Assembly: GCF_002744245.1 (NCBI RefSeq)
Contig: NZ_NKHG01000051.1
Coordinates: 1-64,000, forward strand
DNA: 64,000 nt
Source of the DNA: Bacillus pumilus
GTDB taxonomy: Bacteria; Bacillota; Bacilli; Bacillales; Bacillaceae
Direction: 5' to 3'
The notes under the pieces were generated by a model. That model did no database searches. It worked only from the letters and a program-made list of their open reading frames with translations, and had not been told where the DNA came from. Positions 44,066-54,357 of the stretch are shown here, piece by piece. The translations under genes and the position numbers were made by a program. Position 1 is the stretch's first letter, and every line of letters starts with the position of its first letter.

Positions 44066-45395
44066 CGTAAGAGAAATAGCGCTGGACGTTTTAATCAAAC
44101 TCGAACAAAACCAAGCTTACAGTAATTTGCTTTTGCAGTCAGTCATGAAAGATCAAGAGCTGGCAGATCAGGACAAACCACTGTTAACGGAGCTTGTGTA
44201 CGGTACACTGCAAAATAAGCTGGCACTTGATTATATGCTGGCGCCCTTTGTAAAAAAACCACAAAAGGTGGCCCCGTGGGTCATGCAGCTATTACGTATG
44301 TCTCTTTATCAAATGGTCTATCTTGAAAAAATCCCAGATCGTGCAGCCATCCATGAAGCAGTCGAACTAACGAAAAAGCGCGGGCATAAAGGCATTTCTT
44401 CACTTGTCAACGGCGTTCTTCGTTCTGTACAAAGAGAAGGCGTTCCGGCATTTGATACAATCAAAGATCCGGTCAAGCGACTCTCGATTGAAACAAGCCA
44501 CCCATTATGGCTCGTAAAGGAGTGGGTTCAAGCTTATGGTTTTGAAGCAGCAGAAAGCATGTGCCGCATTCATTTGGTACCGCCAAAGCAAACCCTCCGT
44601 GTGAATCGAATGAAAACCGATCGAGCGGCATTACAGCATGAACTGATGGATGCAGGGATTGAAACAGAGCTCGGTGACTTATCTGAGGATGCACTGAAGC
44701 TCATGAGAGGGTCCATTGTATCAACTCCTTCCTTTCAAAAAGGCTATGTGACCATTCAAGATGAAAGCTCAATGCTTGTTGCAAGAGCGCTGGATCCTCA
44801 GCCGGGAGAAACGGTACTTGATGCCTGCGCGGCGCCTGGCGGCAAATCAACACATATCGCAGAGCGAATGAACGATGATGGGAAAATTGTTTCACTTGAT
44901 TTACATGAACACAAAGTGAAACTCATCAAACAAGCAGCAAAGCGGCTGAACCTGACTCATATTGAGGCAAAAGCGCTTGATGCAAGGAAAGCAACGGAAC
45001 ATTATAGTGAAGCTTCGTTTGACCGTATACTGATTGATGCACCATGTTCAGGTTTTGGCGTCATCAGAAGAAAACCAGACATGAAATATACAAAGTCTAA
45101 AGAAGACTCAGCAAGGCTGGCGACAATTCAGCAAGCGATTTTACATGAAGCAGCCCCACTTCTAAAGCCGGGCGGAACCCTTGTATATAGTACATGTACA
45201 ATGGATCCAACAGAAAATCAACAAGTGATTCATGCGTTTTTACAAGAACACCAAGAATTCGAACCCGATCTATCTCTTAATGAACGGCTGCCTGACCAGG
45301 TTGCTCCGTTTGTTCAAAACGGAAGTGTGCAAATTCTTCCTCATTATTTCGGAACAGATGGTTTCTTTATTTGCAGCATGAGAAAGAAGGGATAA
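44052..45395 (+). CDS. rsmB: 16S rRNA m5C967 methyltransferase RsmB (YloM/Sun)
   Basis: A 447-residue enzyme. The N-terminal NusB-like domain (about 1-130) and the C-terminal SAM-dependent methyltransferase domain are both present. SAM binding is at [18 protein letters not shown]. The two catalytic cysteines are in [15 protein letters not shown] and [12 protein letters not shown]. It overlaps fmt. Confidence 0.94.
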   Translation: MKKSNVREIALDVLIKLEQNQAYSNLLLQSVMKDQELADQDKPLLTELVYGTLQNKLALDYMLAPFVKKPQKVAPWVMQLLRMSLYQMVYLEKIPDRAAIHEAVELTKKRGHKGISSLVNGVLRSVQREGVPAFDTIKDPVKRLSIETSHPLWLVKEWVQAYGFEAAESMCRIHLVPPKQTLRVNRMKTDRAALQHELMDAGIETELGDLSEDALKLMRGSIVSTPSFQKGYVTIQDESSMLVARALDPQPGETVLDACAAPGGKSTHIAERMNDDGKIVSLDLHEHKVKLIKQAAKRLNLTHIEAKALDARKATEHYSEASFDRILIDAPCSGFGVIRRKPDMKYTKSKEDSARLATIQQAILHEAAPLLKPGGTLVYSTCTMDPTENQQVIHAFLQEHQEFEPDLSLNERLPDQVAPFVQNGSVQILPHYFGTDGFFICSMRKKG

Positions 45396-45398
45396 AAA

Positions 45399-46487
45399 AT
45401 GACTGAACAAAAACGAAAAGAAAGAAAAGAACTGAAAACAGACATGCCGTCGATCTACTCATTTGAGCTTCACGAAATCAAAGAATGGTTAAAAGAACAA
45501 GGTGAAAAGCCTTTCCGTGCAGCCCAAATTTTTGAGTGGCTTTATGAGAAACGTGTCACATCCTTTGATCAAATGTCTAACCTTTCAAAGGATTTAAGGG
45601 AAAAATTAAAGGACCAATTTGCGATCACCACATTAAAAACAGTGATCAAACAAACATCTCAAGATGGAACGATTAAATTTTTATTTGAATTGCACGACGG
45701 CTATACCATTGAAACAGTTCTCATGCGTCATGAATACGGCAACTCTGTTTGTGTCACAACACAGGTCGGCTGTAGAATTGGCTGTACGTTCTGTGCATCT
45801 ACACTTGGCGGATTGAAACGAAATCTCGAAGCAGGTGAGATCGTTGCTCAAGTATTAAAAGTACAGCAGGCACTTGATGAAACAGATGAAAGGGTCAGCT
45901 CTGTTGTGATCATGGGAATTGGTGAACCGTTTGATAACTTTGACGAAATGCTTGCATTCCTTAAAATCATCAACCATGACAATGGCTTAAATATTGGCGC
46001 GCGTCATATTACGGTTTCGACGAGCGGGATCATTCCAAAGATTTATCAATTTGCTGATGAGCAAATGCAAATCAACTTTGCTGTCTCTCTGCACGCACCA
46101 AATACAGAAATTAGAAGCCGCCTGATGCCGATCAATAAGGCATATAAGCTGCCAAAATTAATGGAAGCCATTGAATACTACATTCAAAAAACAGGCAGAC
46201 GTGTGAGCTTTGAATACGGCCTGTTTGGCGGAGTCAATGATCAAGTTCATCACGCGGAAGAGCTTGCTGATTTATTAAAAGGAATCAAATGCCACGTGAA
46301 CCTGATCCCAGTGAACTATGTACCGGAGAGAGATTATGTACGAACGCCAAGAGAACAAATCTTCCTATTTGAAAAAACGCTGAAAGAACGAGGCGTAAAC
46401 GTAACGATTAGACGAGAGCAAGGCCATGACATTGATGCTGCTTGCGGTCAGCTTAGAGCGAAGGAGCGTCAGGAAGAGACGAGGTGA
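45399..46487 (+). CDS. rlmN: 23S rRNA/tRNA adenine-C2 methyltransferase RlmN (YloN)
   Basis: A 362-residue radical SAM enzyme that methylates A2503 of 23S rRNA and A37 of tRNAs at C2. The [4Fe-4S] cysteines are in [11 protein letters not shown] (CxxxCxxC), and the C-terminal catalytic cysteine is in [10 protein letters not shown]. It follows rsmB after 3 bp and precedes prpC by 3 bp. Confidence 0.95.
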   Translation: MTEQKRKERKELKTDMPSIYSFELHEIKEWLKEQGEKPFRAAQIFEWLYEKRVTSFDQMSNLSKDLREKLKDQFAITTLKTVIKQTSQDGTIKFLFELHDGYTIETVLMRHEYGNSVCVTTQVGCRIGCTFCASTLGGLKRNLEAGEIVAQVLKVQQALDETDERVSSVVIMGIGEPFDNFDEMLAFLKIINHDNGLNIGARHITVSTSGIIPKIYQFADEQMQINFAVSLHAPNTEIRSRLMPINKAYKLPKLMEAIEYYIQKTGRRVSFEYGLFGGVNDQVHHAEELADLLKGIKCHVNLIPVNYVPERDYVRTPREQIFLFEKTLKERGVNVTIRREQGHDIDAACGQLRAKERQEETR

Positions 46488-46490
46488 CGA

Positions 46491-47261
46491 ATGTTGATAA
46501 GGGCAGCCTTTCAAACCGATACAGGGAAAGTCCGTCAGCATAATGAAGATGATGCAGGTATTTTTGAGGCAAAAGAAGACACAATTCTTGCTGTTGTAGC
46601 AGATGGAATGGGAGGCCATCTTGCTGGTGATGTAGCCAGCAAGATGGCAGTTTCTTCTTTAAAAGAATACTGGGAGGAAACATCTTCAATTCCAAATAAA
46701 CCAGCCGATCAAGAAAGCTGGTTAATCTCAAAAATTAGTGAAATTAATGACCAAGTATATGAACATGCGAAAAACAATGAGGAGTGCCAAGGAATGGGGA
46801 CAACCATTGTTTGTGCGCTCGTTCATTTGCAAACGGTCACAATTGCCCATATTGGAGACAGCCGCTGCTACTTACTGAGAGAAGGAGCGCTAACGCAATT
46901 AACGGATGACCACTCACTTGTCAATGAGCTTGTGAAAACAGGTGAAATCTCAAAAGCAGATGCGGAGTATCATCCAAGAAAAAATGTACTGACAAAAGCA
47001 TTAGGCACGGATAAGTACGTTCAAATCGATGCACGTACCTTTGAAGTCGATCCAGGAGATCAAATCTTGCTTTGCTCAGATGGGTTATCGAATAAAATAG
47101 AAGAAGAGAATTTGATTCATATTTTAACGCAAACAACCGCACCAGATGAAAAAGTAACAGAGTTAATTCAAACAGCGAATGACAACGGCGGTGAAGATAA
47201 CATTACAGCAGTACTGTTAGAAATCTCCTCCCAAACAGAGGAGGGTGACAGCAAGTGTTGA
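46491..47261 (+). CDS. prpC: PP2C-type protein phosphatase PrpC
   Basis: A 256-residue metal-dependent Ser/Thr phosphatase that opposes PrkC. PP2C metal-binding motifs are [30 protein letters not shown] and [10 protein letters not shown]. It ends 7 bp into prkC, so phosphatase and kinase are translationally coupled. Confidence 0.95.
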   Translation: MLIRAAFQTDTGKVRQHNEDDAGIFEAKEDTILAVVADGMGGHLAGDVASKMAVSSLKEYWEETSSIPNKPADQESWLISKISEINDQVYEHAKNNEECQGMGTTIVCALVHLQTVTIAHIGDSRCYLLREGALTQLTDDHSLVNELVKTGEISKADAEYHPRKNVLTKALGTDKYVQIDARTFEVDPGDQILLCSDGLSNKIEEENLIHILTQTTAPDEKVTELIQTANDNGGEDNITAVLLEISSQTEEGDSKC

Positions 47262-49210
47262 TCGGAAAAAGGATCAGCGGCCGTTATCAGATTCTTCGCG
47301 TCATAGGCGGAGGCGGAATGGCAAACGTTTATTTGGCGGAAGATATGATTTTAGATCGCGAAGTAGCGATTAAAATTTTGCGGTTTGACTTTGCAAGCGA
47401 TGATGACTTTATTAGACGGTTCCGGCGAGAAGCCAAATCAGCAGCAAGTTTAGATCATCCGAATATTGTCAGTATCTACGATGTAGGGGAAGAAGATGAC
47501 ATTTATTATATTGTGATGGAATATGTCGAGGGGATGACGCTGAAGGAATACATACACGCCAATGGCCCGCTTCATCCACAAGAGGCCGTTCGCATTATGG
47601 AGCAAATCGTTGCGGCAATGGAAGAAGCCCATGCGAAACAGCTCGTCCACCGGGACATTAAGCCTCACAATATATTAATAGACAACATGGGGAATATCAA
47701 AGTCACTGATTTTGGGATTGCTATGGCACTCAGCTCAGCGACCATCACCCATACAAATTCTGTCCTAGGCTCCGTACACTATTTATCTCCAGAACAAGCA
47801 CGCGGAGGTCTTGCAACGAAAAAATCGGACATCTATTCACTAGGCATTGTGCTCTATGAACTCATCTCAGGACGCATGCCGTTTGAAGGAGAATCAGCGG
47901 TCAGTGTGGCGCTAAAGCATTTGCAGTCAGAACCCCCATCTGTGAGAAGATGGAATCCTTCTGTTCCACAAAGTGTGGAAAACATCATTTTAAAGGCGAT
48001 GGCCAAAGATCCATTTTATCGATATGAAGATGCGTCTGAAATGCAAAAAGACTTAAAAACTGTCTTCGATCCTTCCAGACTAAAAGAAAAGCGTTTTGTC
48101 ATTGAAGAAGATCATGAAGCAACAAAAGCCATCCCAATTATCAAAGATCATCAAGTAGACCAAGACAATGAAAAAACAGCTGTCCATCCGCCTCAAAAAC
48201 CGAAGAAAAAAGAGAAACAAAAACCGAAAAAGAAACGAAAAAAATGGCCGTGGGTTGTGGCGTCGATCTTATTTGTTTTGACAGCCGCGACAATTTTAGC
48301 TATCACTGTGTTTCCTGGATTGCTCTTTCCAAAAGATGTTGAGGTCGTCGATGTATCTGGTATGACGGTTGAAAAAGCAGAAGACACGTTGAAGAAAGCC
48401 GGATTTACCCTCGCTTCTGAACCCATTGATATCGCAGATGAGAAGATTGAAGAAGGTCTTGTTGTCAAAACAGACCCGAAAATCGGCACAAAGGTAAAAG
48501 AAGGAACGGAGATTCAGCTTTATCAAAGTACTGGCAAAGAAAAGACCGAATTACCTGATGTAACAGGCGAAAAGGTTGAGAAAGCAAAAGAATTATTAAA
48601 GAAAAAAGGGTTTAAACAGGTTGTCGTGGAGGAAGTGAATGATAATGACACCGAATCAGGCGTTGTCATGGAACAGAAACCTTCAGCGAATACAGATCTT
48701 GTCGCAGCCGATGAGGAAGTGACTTTGACAGTCAGCATAGGACCTGCCGATATTACATTACGGGATTTAACGACATATAGTAAACAGGCTGCATCTAATT
48801 ATTTAGAGGATAATGGACTAAAGCTTGATGAAAAAGAAGCGTATTCTGATGATGTGCCAAAAGGCGAGGTCATGAAGCAGGAACCGGGAGCGGGAACTGC
48901 TGTCAAACCGGGTGATACAGTCAAGATCACATTTTCACTTGGACCGAAGGAAAAGCCGGCCAAAACGGTGACGGAAAAGATCGCGATCCCATATGAACCA
49001 GAAACCGAAGGGCAAGAAATGAATGTCCAAATTTCCATTGACGATGCAGAGCATAGCATTTCTGATTCATATGAAACCTTTAAAATCACTGCACCAACCG
49101 AGCGAACCATAAAATTTAAGATTGAACCAGGTCAAAAAGGATATTATCAGGTGACGGTTGATGATAAAGTGGTGAGCTCCAAAACGATCGAATATCCTGA
49201 TGATGAATAA
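47255..49210 (+). CDS. prkC: Serine/threonine protein kinase PrkC with PASTA domains
   Basis: A 651-residue membrane kinase. The cytosolic kinase domain (about 1-270) has [13 protein letters not shown], the lysine in [20 protein letters not shown] and a Thr-rich activation loop (ATITHTNSV). A Lys-rich linker leads to one transmembrane helix (about 331-355). Three PASTA domains (about 360-570) follow, plus a C-terminal Ig-like extracellular part. It senses muropeptides and cell-wall state and triggers spore germination. It starts with GTG after GGAGGGTGA. Confidence 0.95.
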   Translation: MLIGKRISGRYQILRVIGGGGMANVYLAEDMILDREVAIKILRFDFASDDDFIRRFRREAKSAASLDHPNIVSIYDVGEEDDIYYIVMEYVEGMTLKEYIHANGPLHPQEAVRIMEQIVAAMEEAHAKQLVHRDIKPHNILIDNMGNIKVTDFGIAMALSSATITHTNSVLGSVHYLSPEQARGGLATKKSDIYSLGIVLYELISGRMPFEGESAVSVALKHLQSEPPSVRRWNPSVPQSVENIILKAMAKDPFYRYEDASEMQKDLKTVFDPSRLKEKRFVIEEDHEATKAIPIIKDHQVDQDNEKTAVHPPQKPKKKEKQKPKKKRKKWPWVVASILFVLTAATILAITVFPGLLFPKDVEVVDVSGMTVEKAEDTLKKAGFTLASEPIDIADEKIEEGLVVKTDPKIGTKVKEGTEIQLYQSTGKEKTELPDVTGEKVEKAKELLKKKGFKQVVVEEVNDNDTESGVVMEQKPSANTDLVAADEEVTLTVSIGPADITLRDLTTYSKQAASNYLEDNGLKLDEKEAYSDDVPKGEVMKQEPGAGTAVKPGDTVKITFSLGPKEKPAKTVTEKIAIPYEPETEGQEMNVQISIDDAEHSISDSYETFKITAPTERTIKFKIEPGQKGYYQVTVDDKVVSSKTIEYPDDE

Positions 49211-49222
49211 AGGAGGGACTTT

Positions 49223-50119
49223 ATGCCTGAGGGCAAAATTATTAAAGCATTAAGCGGCTTTTATTATGTGCTGGATCAGTCTGAAGAAAATGGAAAAGTG
49301 ATTCAGTGCAGAGCAAGAGGCATTTTTCGAAAAAACAAAATTACACCTCTTGTTGGAGATTATGTCGTCTATCAAGCAGACAACGATAAGGAAGGCTACT
49401 TATTGGAAGTAAAAGAGCGGACAAACGAACTTGTTCGGCCACCTATTAGTAACGTCGATCAAGCGGTGCTTGTTTTCTCAGCGACAGAGCCTACCTTTAG
49501 CACATCGCTTTTAGACAGGTTCCTAGTGCTTGTTGAAGCCAATCATATAGAGCCGATTATTTGTATCACAAAAATTGATTTGCTGAAAACAGAGCAAGAG
49601 CGTGAAACAATACAAGCATATGCAGCAGACTATCGACAAATTGGATATGACGTTCATTTAACCTCTACAATTGAAGGGGACGGAATTGAAAAGCTGACGC
49701 CGCATTTTCATAACAAAATCACCGTGTTTGCAGGTCAGTCTGGTGTAGGAAAGTCCTCCCTTTTAAATGCGATGAGCCCTGATTTGGCGCTGAAAACAAA
49801 TGATATTTCATCCCATCTTGGCAGGGGGAAACATACGACAAGACATGTGGAACTCATTCGTACAGCTGAAGGGCTCATTGCAGATACACCCGGCTTTAGC
49901 TCACTCGAATTTGCCGGTATCGAAGCGGAAGATTTAGGGCTCTACTTTTTAGAAATCAGAGAGCGGAGTGCGGATTGTAAGTTTAGAGGCTGTTTGCACG
50001 TGAAAGAGCCTGGCTGTGCCGTCAAAGATGCGGTAGAGCATGAGCAAATCAGACAGTATCGCTATCAGCATTATTTAGAGTTTTTAACTGAAATCAAAGA
50101 CAGAAAGCCGAGGTACTAA
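49223..50119 (+). CDS. rsgA: Ribosome small-subunit-dependent GTPase RsgA (CpgA/YloQ)
   Basis: A 298-residue circularly permuted GTPase that checks 30S maturation. After an N-terminal OB fold come G4 (CITKIDL), G1 (FAGQSGVGKSSLLN) and G3 (ADTPGFSS) in permuted order. A zinc knuckle follows (C-x4-C, then HVKEPGCAV). It is encoded just after prkC; B. subtilis CpgA is a PrkC substrate. Confidence 0.94.
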   Translation: MPEGKIIKALSGFYYVLDQSEENGKVIQCRARGIFRKNKITPLVGDYVVYQADNDKEGYLLEVKERTNELVRPPISNVDQAVLVFSATEPTFSTSLLDRFLVLVEANHIEPIICITKIDLLKTEQERETIQAYAADYRQIGYDVHLTSTIEGDGIEKLTPHFHNKITVFAGQSGVGKSSLLNAMSPDLALKTNDISSHLGRGKHTTRHVELIRTAEGLIADTPGFSSLEFAGIEAEDLGLYFLEIRERSADCKFRGCLHVKEPGCAVKDAVEHEQIRQYRYQHYLEFLTEIKDRKPRY

Positions 50120-50122
50120 ATC

Positions 50123-50773
50123 ATGATTTATATTGCCCCATCCATTCTATCAGCAGATTTCGCCAATTTGGAGAGAGATATCCGTGATGTGGAACAAGGC
50201 GGAGCGGATTATATTCATATCGATGTCATGGACGGTCAATTTGTACCAAATATCACATTTGGACCGAATGTAGTGGAAGCAATCAGGCCGCATACAAAGC
50301 TTCCGCTGGATGTTCATTTAATGATTGAGCAGCCAGACCGGTATATTCCTGCCTTCGCAAAAGCAGGCGCTGATATTATTTCTGTCCATGTTGAAGCGTG
50401 TTCGCACTTACACCGGACGATACAGCACATCAAAGAACAAGGTGTAAAAGCAGGGGTCGTCCTAAACCCGCATACACCCATTTCTCAAATTGAGCATGTA
50501 TTAGAGGATGTGGATCTTGTGTTATTCATGACGGTGAATCCAGGTTTTGGTGGACAGGCGTTTATTTCATCCGTACTCAATAAGGTAAAAGAGGTCAAGG
50601 TACTTAGTGAACAAAAGGGCTTAACCGACTTACTCATTGAAATAGACGGCGGTGTCAATGCAGAAACAGCAAAGAGCTGTAAAGAAGCAGGCGCTAATTT
50701 ACTTGTGGCCGGCTCAGCGGTATATGGAAAAGATAACCGCGCATCAGCCATTCAGGCGATTCGAGAAGCGTAA
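50123..50773 (+). CDS. rpe: Ribulose-phosphate 3-epimerase
   Basis: A 216-residue TIM barrel linking ribulose 5-phosphate and xylulose 5-phosphate. Motifs are APSILSADFANL, HIDVMDGQFVPN, HLMIEQPDRYI and FMTVNPGFGGQAF; the metal ligands are the conserved His and Asp in these. It lies 3 bp after rsgA and ends at a terminator. Confidence 0.95.
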   Translation: MIYIAPSILSADFANLERDIRDVEQGGADYIHIDVMDGQFVPNITFGPNVVEAIRPHTKLPLDVHLMIEQPDRYIPAFAKAGADIISVHVEACSHLHRTIQHIKEQGVKAGVVLNPHTPISQIEHVLEDVDLVLFMTVNPGFGGQAFISSVLNKVKEVKVLSEQKGLTDLLIEIDGGVNAETAKSCKEAGANLLVAGSAVYGKDNRASAIQAIREA

Positions 50774-50779
50774 AGAAAG

Positions 50780-50812
50780 GAACCAAAGTCATTGTGATCT
50801 TTGGTTCTTTTT
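50780..50812 (+). terminator. Terminator between rpe and thiN
   Basis: A perfect 9-bp stem (GAACCAAAG / CTTTGGTTC) with a 10-nt loop is followed by five T. No clear promoter follows before thiN, so read-through may supply it. Confidence 0.8.
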
Positions 50813-50833
50813 AAATGGAAAGGAGCGTAAATC

Positions 50834-51478
50834 ATGCACATACGTATCGTAGCCGGCGGTCCTTTTAAATATATCCCGCCCCTTGAACATGAGGCATCAA
50901 AGGATGACATTCTCTGGATCGGTGTAGACCGAGGAACTCTTTTCTTACTAGAGCAAGGTATTGTTCCTGTCAGAGCATTTGGTGATTTTGATAGTGTGAC
51001 AGAAGAAGAGCTTCGCGAGCTAAAAAAGACATTGCCTGCCCTGAATGTATTTCAGGCAGAAAAAGATGAAACCGATTTAGAGCTTGCGCTTCATTGGGCC
51101 TTGGAACAGGACCCAACTTATATTCAAATCTATGGCATTACAGGCGGGAGAGCGGATCATTTTCTAGGGAATATCCATCTCCTTTACAAAGGCATTCAGC
51201 ACAATCAGAACATCACCCTTGTGGACAAACAAAATATCATTCAGATGTTTGGACCTGGTACATATGAAATCAAGCAAGACTCAGACAAAAAATATGTATC
51301 GTTTCTTCCCTTTGGTACACCGGTTGAAAAGCTGACATTAAAAGGTTTCAAATATCCTCTGAAAAATTGTCATATTGAGCCTGGTTCTACACTATGTATT
51401 AGTAACGAACTCATCCACTCAAATGGTACTTTTTCATTTCATGAAGGCATATTAATAATGGTAAGAAGCAAAGATTGA
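50834..51478 (+). CDS. thiN: Thiamine pyrophosphokinase (YloS)
   Basis: The 214-residue enzyme transfers pyrophosphate from ATP to thiamine. Conserved Asp-rich motifs are GVDRGT, FGDFDSVT and EKDETDLELAL, with ITGGRADHFLGNI near residue 100. The start has GGAAAGGAGCG. It lies upstream of spoVM as in B. subtilis. Confidence 0.93.
   Translation: MHIRIVAGGPFKYIPPLEHEASKDDILWIGVDRGTLFLLEQGIVPVRAFGDFDSVTEEELRELKKTLPALNVFQAEKDETDLELALHWALEQDPTYIQIYGITGGRADHFLGNIHLLYKGIQHNQNITLVDKQNIIQMFGPGTYEIKQDSDKKYVSFLPFGTPVEKLTLKGFKYPLKNCHIEPGSTLCISNELIHSNGTFSFHEGILIMVRSKD
51447..51476 (+). promoter_or_regulatory. Possible SigE promoter of spoVM
   Basis: GCATATT (51447-51453) fits the SigE -35 and CAAAGATT (51469-51476) fits 6 of 8 positions of the -10. 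The 15-bp spacing is slightly long. It lies in the 3' end of thiN; spoVM is known to be SigE-dependent in B. subtilis. Confidence 0.3.
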
Positions 51479-51549
51479 CCAACCCATCAATGTGGATGGC
51501 TGATTAAGCTCAATTGTGCTGCAAGCGGTACTTTTAGGAGGGGGACAAA

Positions 51550-51630
51550 ATGAAATTTTATACAATCAAACTGCCTAGATTTCTTGGCGGCATTGTCCGT
51601 GCGATGCTTGGTTCATTTAAGAAAGATTAA
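51550..51630 (+). CDS. spoVM: Stage V sporulation protein SpoVM
   Basis: A 26-residue amphipathic peptide, MKFYTIKLPRFLGG then IVRAMLGSFKKD, nearly identical to B. subtilis SpoVM. It inserts into the positively curved outer forespore membrane and anchors the coat morphogen SpoIVA. A strong AGGAGGGGG precedes the ATG. It is too short for default gene calling but its identity is clear. Confidence 0.95.
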   Translation: MKFYTIKLPRFLGGIVRAMLGSFKKD

Positions 51631-51655
51631 TGAGTAATCTCCTTTATTTCCACAT

Positions 51656-51682
51656 AAAAACTGCTACAATTAACTGTAGCAG
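51656..51682 (-). terminator. Terminator of rpmB
   Basis: A perfect 8-bp stem (CTGCTACA / TGTAGCAG) with a 6-nt loop has a T-run on the minus strand (plus-strand A5 at 51656-51660). It may also slow plus-strand transcripts from spoVM. Confidence 0.75.
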
Positions 51683-51696
51683 GCGTTTACTCTTGC

Positions 51697-51885
51697 TTAT
51701 ACACGCTCAACTTTACCAGATTTCAAAGCTCGAGCTGATACATATACTCTTTTAGGCTTACCGTCCACTAGAATACGAACTTTTTGAAGGTTCGCGCCCC
51801 ATGTACGTTTTGTAGAGTTCATTGCGTGAGAACGGTTGTTCCCAGCTTTTGTTTTTCTGCCTGTAATAACGCATTTACGTGCCAT
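51697..51885 (-). CDS. rpmB: 50S ribosomal protein L28
   Basis: A 62-residue ribosomal protein starting [15 protein letters not shown], with the typical [18 protein letters not shown]. The ATG ends at 51885 and follows GGAGGG; an open frame reaches 51927 but those extra residues are not part of the family. It has one cysteine, so it is the non-zinc form. It is divergent from yloU. Confidence 0.96.
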   Translation of the reverse strand: MARKCVITGRKTKAGNNRSHAMNSTKRTWGANLQKVRILVDGKPKRVYVSARALKSGKVERV

Positions 51886-52022
51886 TTGTTTCCCTCCTAA
51901 CTGCGAAAACATCATCATATTCTTCATATACGTACTTAGAGATGCCTCAAGATACTTTAATAATTTACCACAGCTTCAAGGGGTTTGCAAGGATTGTTTA
52001 CTCCTCTTTCAAGAAAAATACC

Positions 52023-52059
52023 TTGACAACTTGATAAAAAATCGAGGCTATAGTATAAG
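52023..52059 (+). promoter_or_regulatory. Probable promoter of yloU-yloV
   Basis: TTGATA (52031-52036) and TATAAG (52054-52059) are 17 bp apart. A better -35, TTGACA at 52023-52028, is 20 bp from TATAGT (52049-52054). One of these should drive yloU. I found no strong promoter for rpmB in the rest of this 271-bp gap. Confidence 0.5.
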
Positions 52060-52156
52060 TAGGATTGGGTCGGATTGAATGATTTCTTTTAAAAAGAAGG
52101 GTCTTATAGTAAAATAGTGATAACTCAGGGCAATTTCTCAAAAAGGGGGAACCAAT

Positions 52157-52519
52157 GTGTCCATTGAACTTAGAACGAAATACGGACAAATTGATATATC
52201 AAATGAAGTCATTGCAATGGTGGCAGGGGGCGCTGCGATCGATTGCTATGGTATTGTTGGCATGGCGTCCAAAAATCAGATTAAGGACGGCTTGACGGAT
52301 ATTCTCCGCAAAGAGAACTTCAGCCGGGGTGTTCTTGTGCGTCAAAAAGAAGACCGCATTCATATTGATATGTACATCATCGTCAGCTACGGTACAAAAA
52401 TATCAGAAGTCGCACATAATGTTCAAACGAAAGTCAAATATACGATTCATCACACGATCGGACTTTCTGTTGACTCAGTCAACATTTATGTACAAGGAGT
52501 AAAAGTTACGAACCCGTAG
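52157..52519 (+). CDS. yloU: Asp23/Gls24 family envelope stress protein YloU
   Basis: A 120-residue protein of the Asp23/Gls24 family (IDISNEVIAMVAGGAAIDCYG). In staphylococci Asp23 is a membrane-associated envelope-stress protein; the function of YloU is unknown. It starts with GTG (an ATG two bases earlier is out of frame) after AAGGGGGAA. It is paired with yloV, a link conserved in Firmicutes. Confidence 0.88.
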   Translation: MSIELRTKYGQIDISNEVIAMVAGGAAIDCYGIVGMASKNQIKDGLTDILRKENFSRGVLVRQKEDRIHIDMYIIVSYGTKISEVAHNVQTKVKYTIHHTIGLSVDSVNIYVQGVKVTNP

Positions 52520-52534
52520 TAAGGAGGAAATATA

Positions 52535-54208
52535 TTGTCTATTAGAAATCTTGATGGCCGCTCATTTGCACAAATGATTCTTGCAGGTGCTCACCATCTT
52601 TCTCAAAACGCACAAATTGTTGATGCGTTAAATGTTTTTCCGGTGCCAGACGGAGACACGGGGACAAATATGAATTTGTCGATGACTTCAGGGGCAAAAG
52701 CAGTTGAAGAAACAAATACCGATCATATAGGTAAGGTCGGTGTGGCCCTGTCAAAAGGGTTATTGATGGGTGCAAGAGGGAACTCAGGCGTGATTCTGTC
52801 ACAGCTCTTTAGAGGTTTCAGTAAAAATATAGAACAAAAAGAGGCAATTGATGCCAAAGAATTTGCACTTGCCTTACAGGCGGGTGTTGATACAGCATAT
52901 AAAGCCGTGATGAAACCGATTGAAGGGACGATCTTAACAGTTGCAAAGGATGCAGCAAAGAAAGCGGTTGCTGTGTCAGCGACAGAAGATCAAATTGATC
53001 GCGTTCTTGAATTAACGATTGAAGAGGCAAAGGCGTCCCTTGATCGTACACCAGATTTACTTCCTGTTTTAAAAGAAGTGGGCGTTGTAGATAGTGGAGG
53101 TAAAGGACTTCTTTGTGTATATGAAGGTTTCCTTGCTTCATTAAGAGGGGAAGAGCTCCCTCCTAAAGCGGCTTCTTTGCCAACATTAAAAGAACTAGTG
53201 AGTGCAGAGCATCATAAAAGTGCCCAAAGCCATATGAACACAGAAGATATTGAATTTGGTTATTGTACAGAATTTATGGTGAAATTTGAAGAAGACAAAC
53301 AGTCCTTTGAAGAGAATGCCTTCAGAGAAAACTTAAGCGAATTTGGAGATTCACTACTTGTGGTATCTGATGATACGCTAGCGAAGGTTCATATTCATGC
53401 AGAGCAGCCAGGAGAAGTCTTATCATATGCACAGCGCTACGGCAGCTTAATCAATATGAAAATAGAAAACATGAGAGAGCAGCATAGCTCGATCGTGAAT
53501 GAAGAGAAAGATCACTCGCCTGCTGCACCAAAAGCGCCTGCTGCTGAAAAGCAGCGCTTTGGAGTAGTCAGCGTCGCAATGGGAGAAGGAATTGCTGATT
53601 TGTTTAAAAGTATCGGGGCTTCCGTCGTCATCGAAGGTGGTCAAACGATGAATCCGAGCACCGAAGACATTGTCAAAGCTATTGAAAGCATACATGCCGA
53701 AACCGTCTTTATCTTACCTAATAATTCTAATATTGTCATGGCAGCTAAACAGGCGGCAACTGTCTCAAGTCGTGAGGTCGTTGTGATTCCGACGAAGACC
53801 GTACCACAAGGCATGTCGGCACTTCTTTCTCTAAATGAAACAGCTTCAAATGAAGACAACGAAGCAGCGATGTTAGAAGCGATTGATCATGTGAAAAGCG
53901 GCCAGATTACCTTTGCAGTGAGAGATACCCAAATTGATGGAATCGACATTGCCAAAGGCGATTATATGGGTCTATTCAATGGGAAAATCACTTTAACGGC
54001 TAAAAGTCAATTGGATGCAGCCAAAGAGCTGTTGACCCAAATGGTGACAGAAGATGATGAGATTGTCACGATTATTAAAGGAGAAGACGTATCATCTGAG
54101 GAGATGGAAGCGTTAGAAGCATTTATTGAGGAAACATTTGAAGATGTAGAAGTTGAAGTCCACGATGGAAGACAGCCGCTTTATTCATATATTTTGGCTG
54201 TTGAATAA
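52535..54208 (+). CDS. fakA: DhaL/FakA-type fatty acid kinase YloV
   Basis: A 557-residue kinase with an N-terminal DhaL-like ATP-binding domain (VFPVPDGDTGTNMNLSM, about 1-200). A middle domain and a C-terminal DegV-like region follow. FakA in S. aureus phosphorylates fatty acids held by FakB (DegV) proteins, feeding the PlsX/PlsY pathway, whose plsX lies downstream in this window. No fakB is adjacent. It starts with TTG after AAGGAGG. Confidence 0.88.
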   Translation: MSIRNLDGRSFAQMILAGAHHLSQNAQIVDALNVFPVPDGDTGTNMNLSMTSGAKAVEETNTDHIGKVGVALSKGLLMGARGNSGVILSQLFRGFSKNIEQKEAIDAKEFALALQAGVDTAYKAVMKPIEGTILTVAKDAAKKAVAVSATEDQIDRVLELTIEEAKASLDRTPDLLPVLKEVGVVDSGGKGLLCVYEGFLASLRGEELPPKAASLPTLKELVSAEHHKSAQSHMNTEDIEFGYCTEFMVKFEEDKQSFEENAFRENLSEFGDSLLVVSDDTLAKVHIHAEQPGEVLSYAQRYGSLINMKIENMREQHSSIVNEEKDHSPAAPKAPAAEKQRFGVVSVAMGEGIADLFKSIGASVVIEGGQTMNPSTEDIVKAIESIHAETVFILPNNSNIVMAAKQAATVSSREVVVIPTKTVPQGMSALLSLNETASNEDNEAAMLEAIDHVKSGQITFAVRDTQIDGIDIAKGDYMGLFNGKITLTAKSQLDAAKELLTQMVTEDDEIVTIIKGEDVSSEEMEALEAFIEETFEDVEVEVHDGRQPLYSYILAVE

Positions 54209-54211
54209 TGA

Positions 54212-54244
54212 AAGAAGGGCACATAAAGCCCTTCTTCTTCTTTT
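54212..54244 (+). terminator. Terminator of yloU-yloV
   Basis: The stem AAGAAGGGC / GCCCTTCTT with a 7-nt loop is followed by CTTCTTTT. Confidence 0.8.
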
Positions 54245-54357
54245 GCAATTTTTTACTAAGGATTCATCTGTGAAATGAGTTGCGGGAAGCGAATGAATCC
54301 ATTAGTCTAAAGGAAGAAACAAACCAATACGTGAGTGGTTATGAGAGGGGCAGACCT

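Noticed and set aside
51836-52078. Plus-strand open frame opposite the rpmB start
   Set aside because: It covers the rpmB 5' region and promoter gap and has no recognisable family or ribosome binding site.
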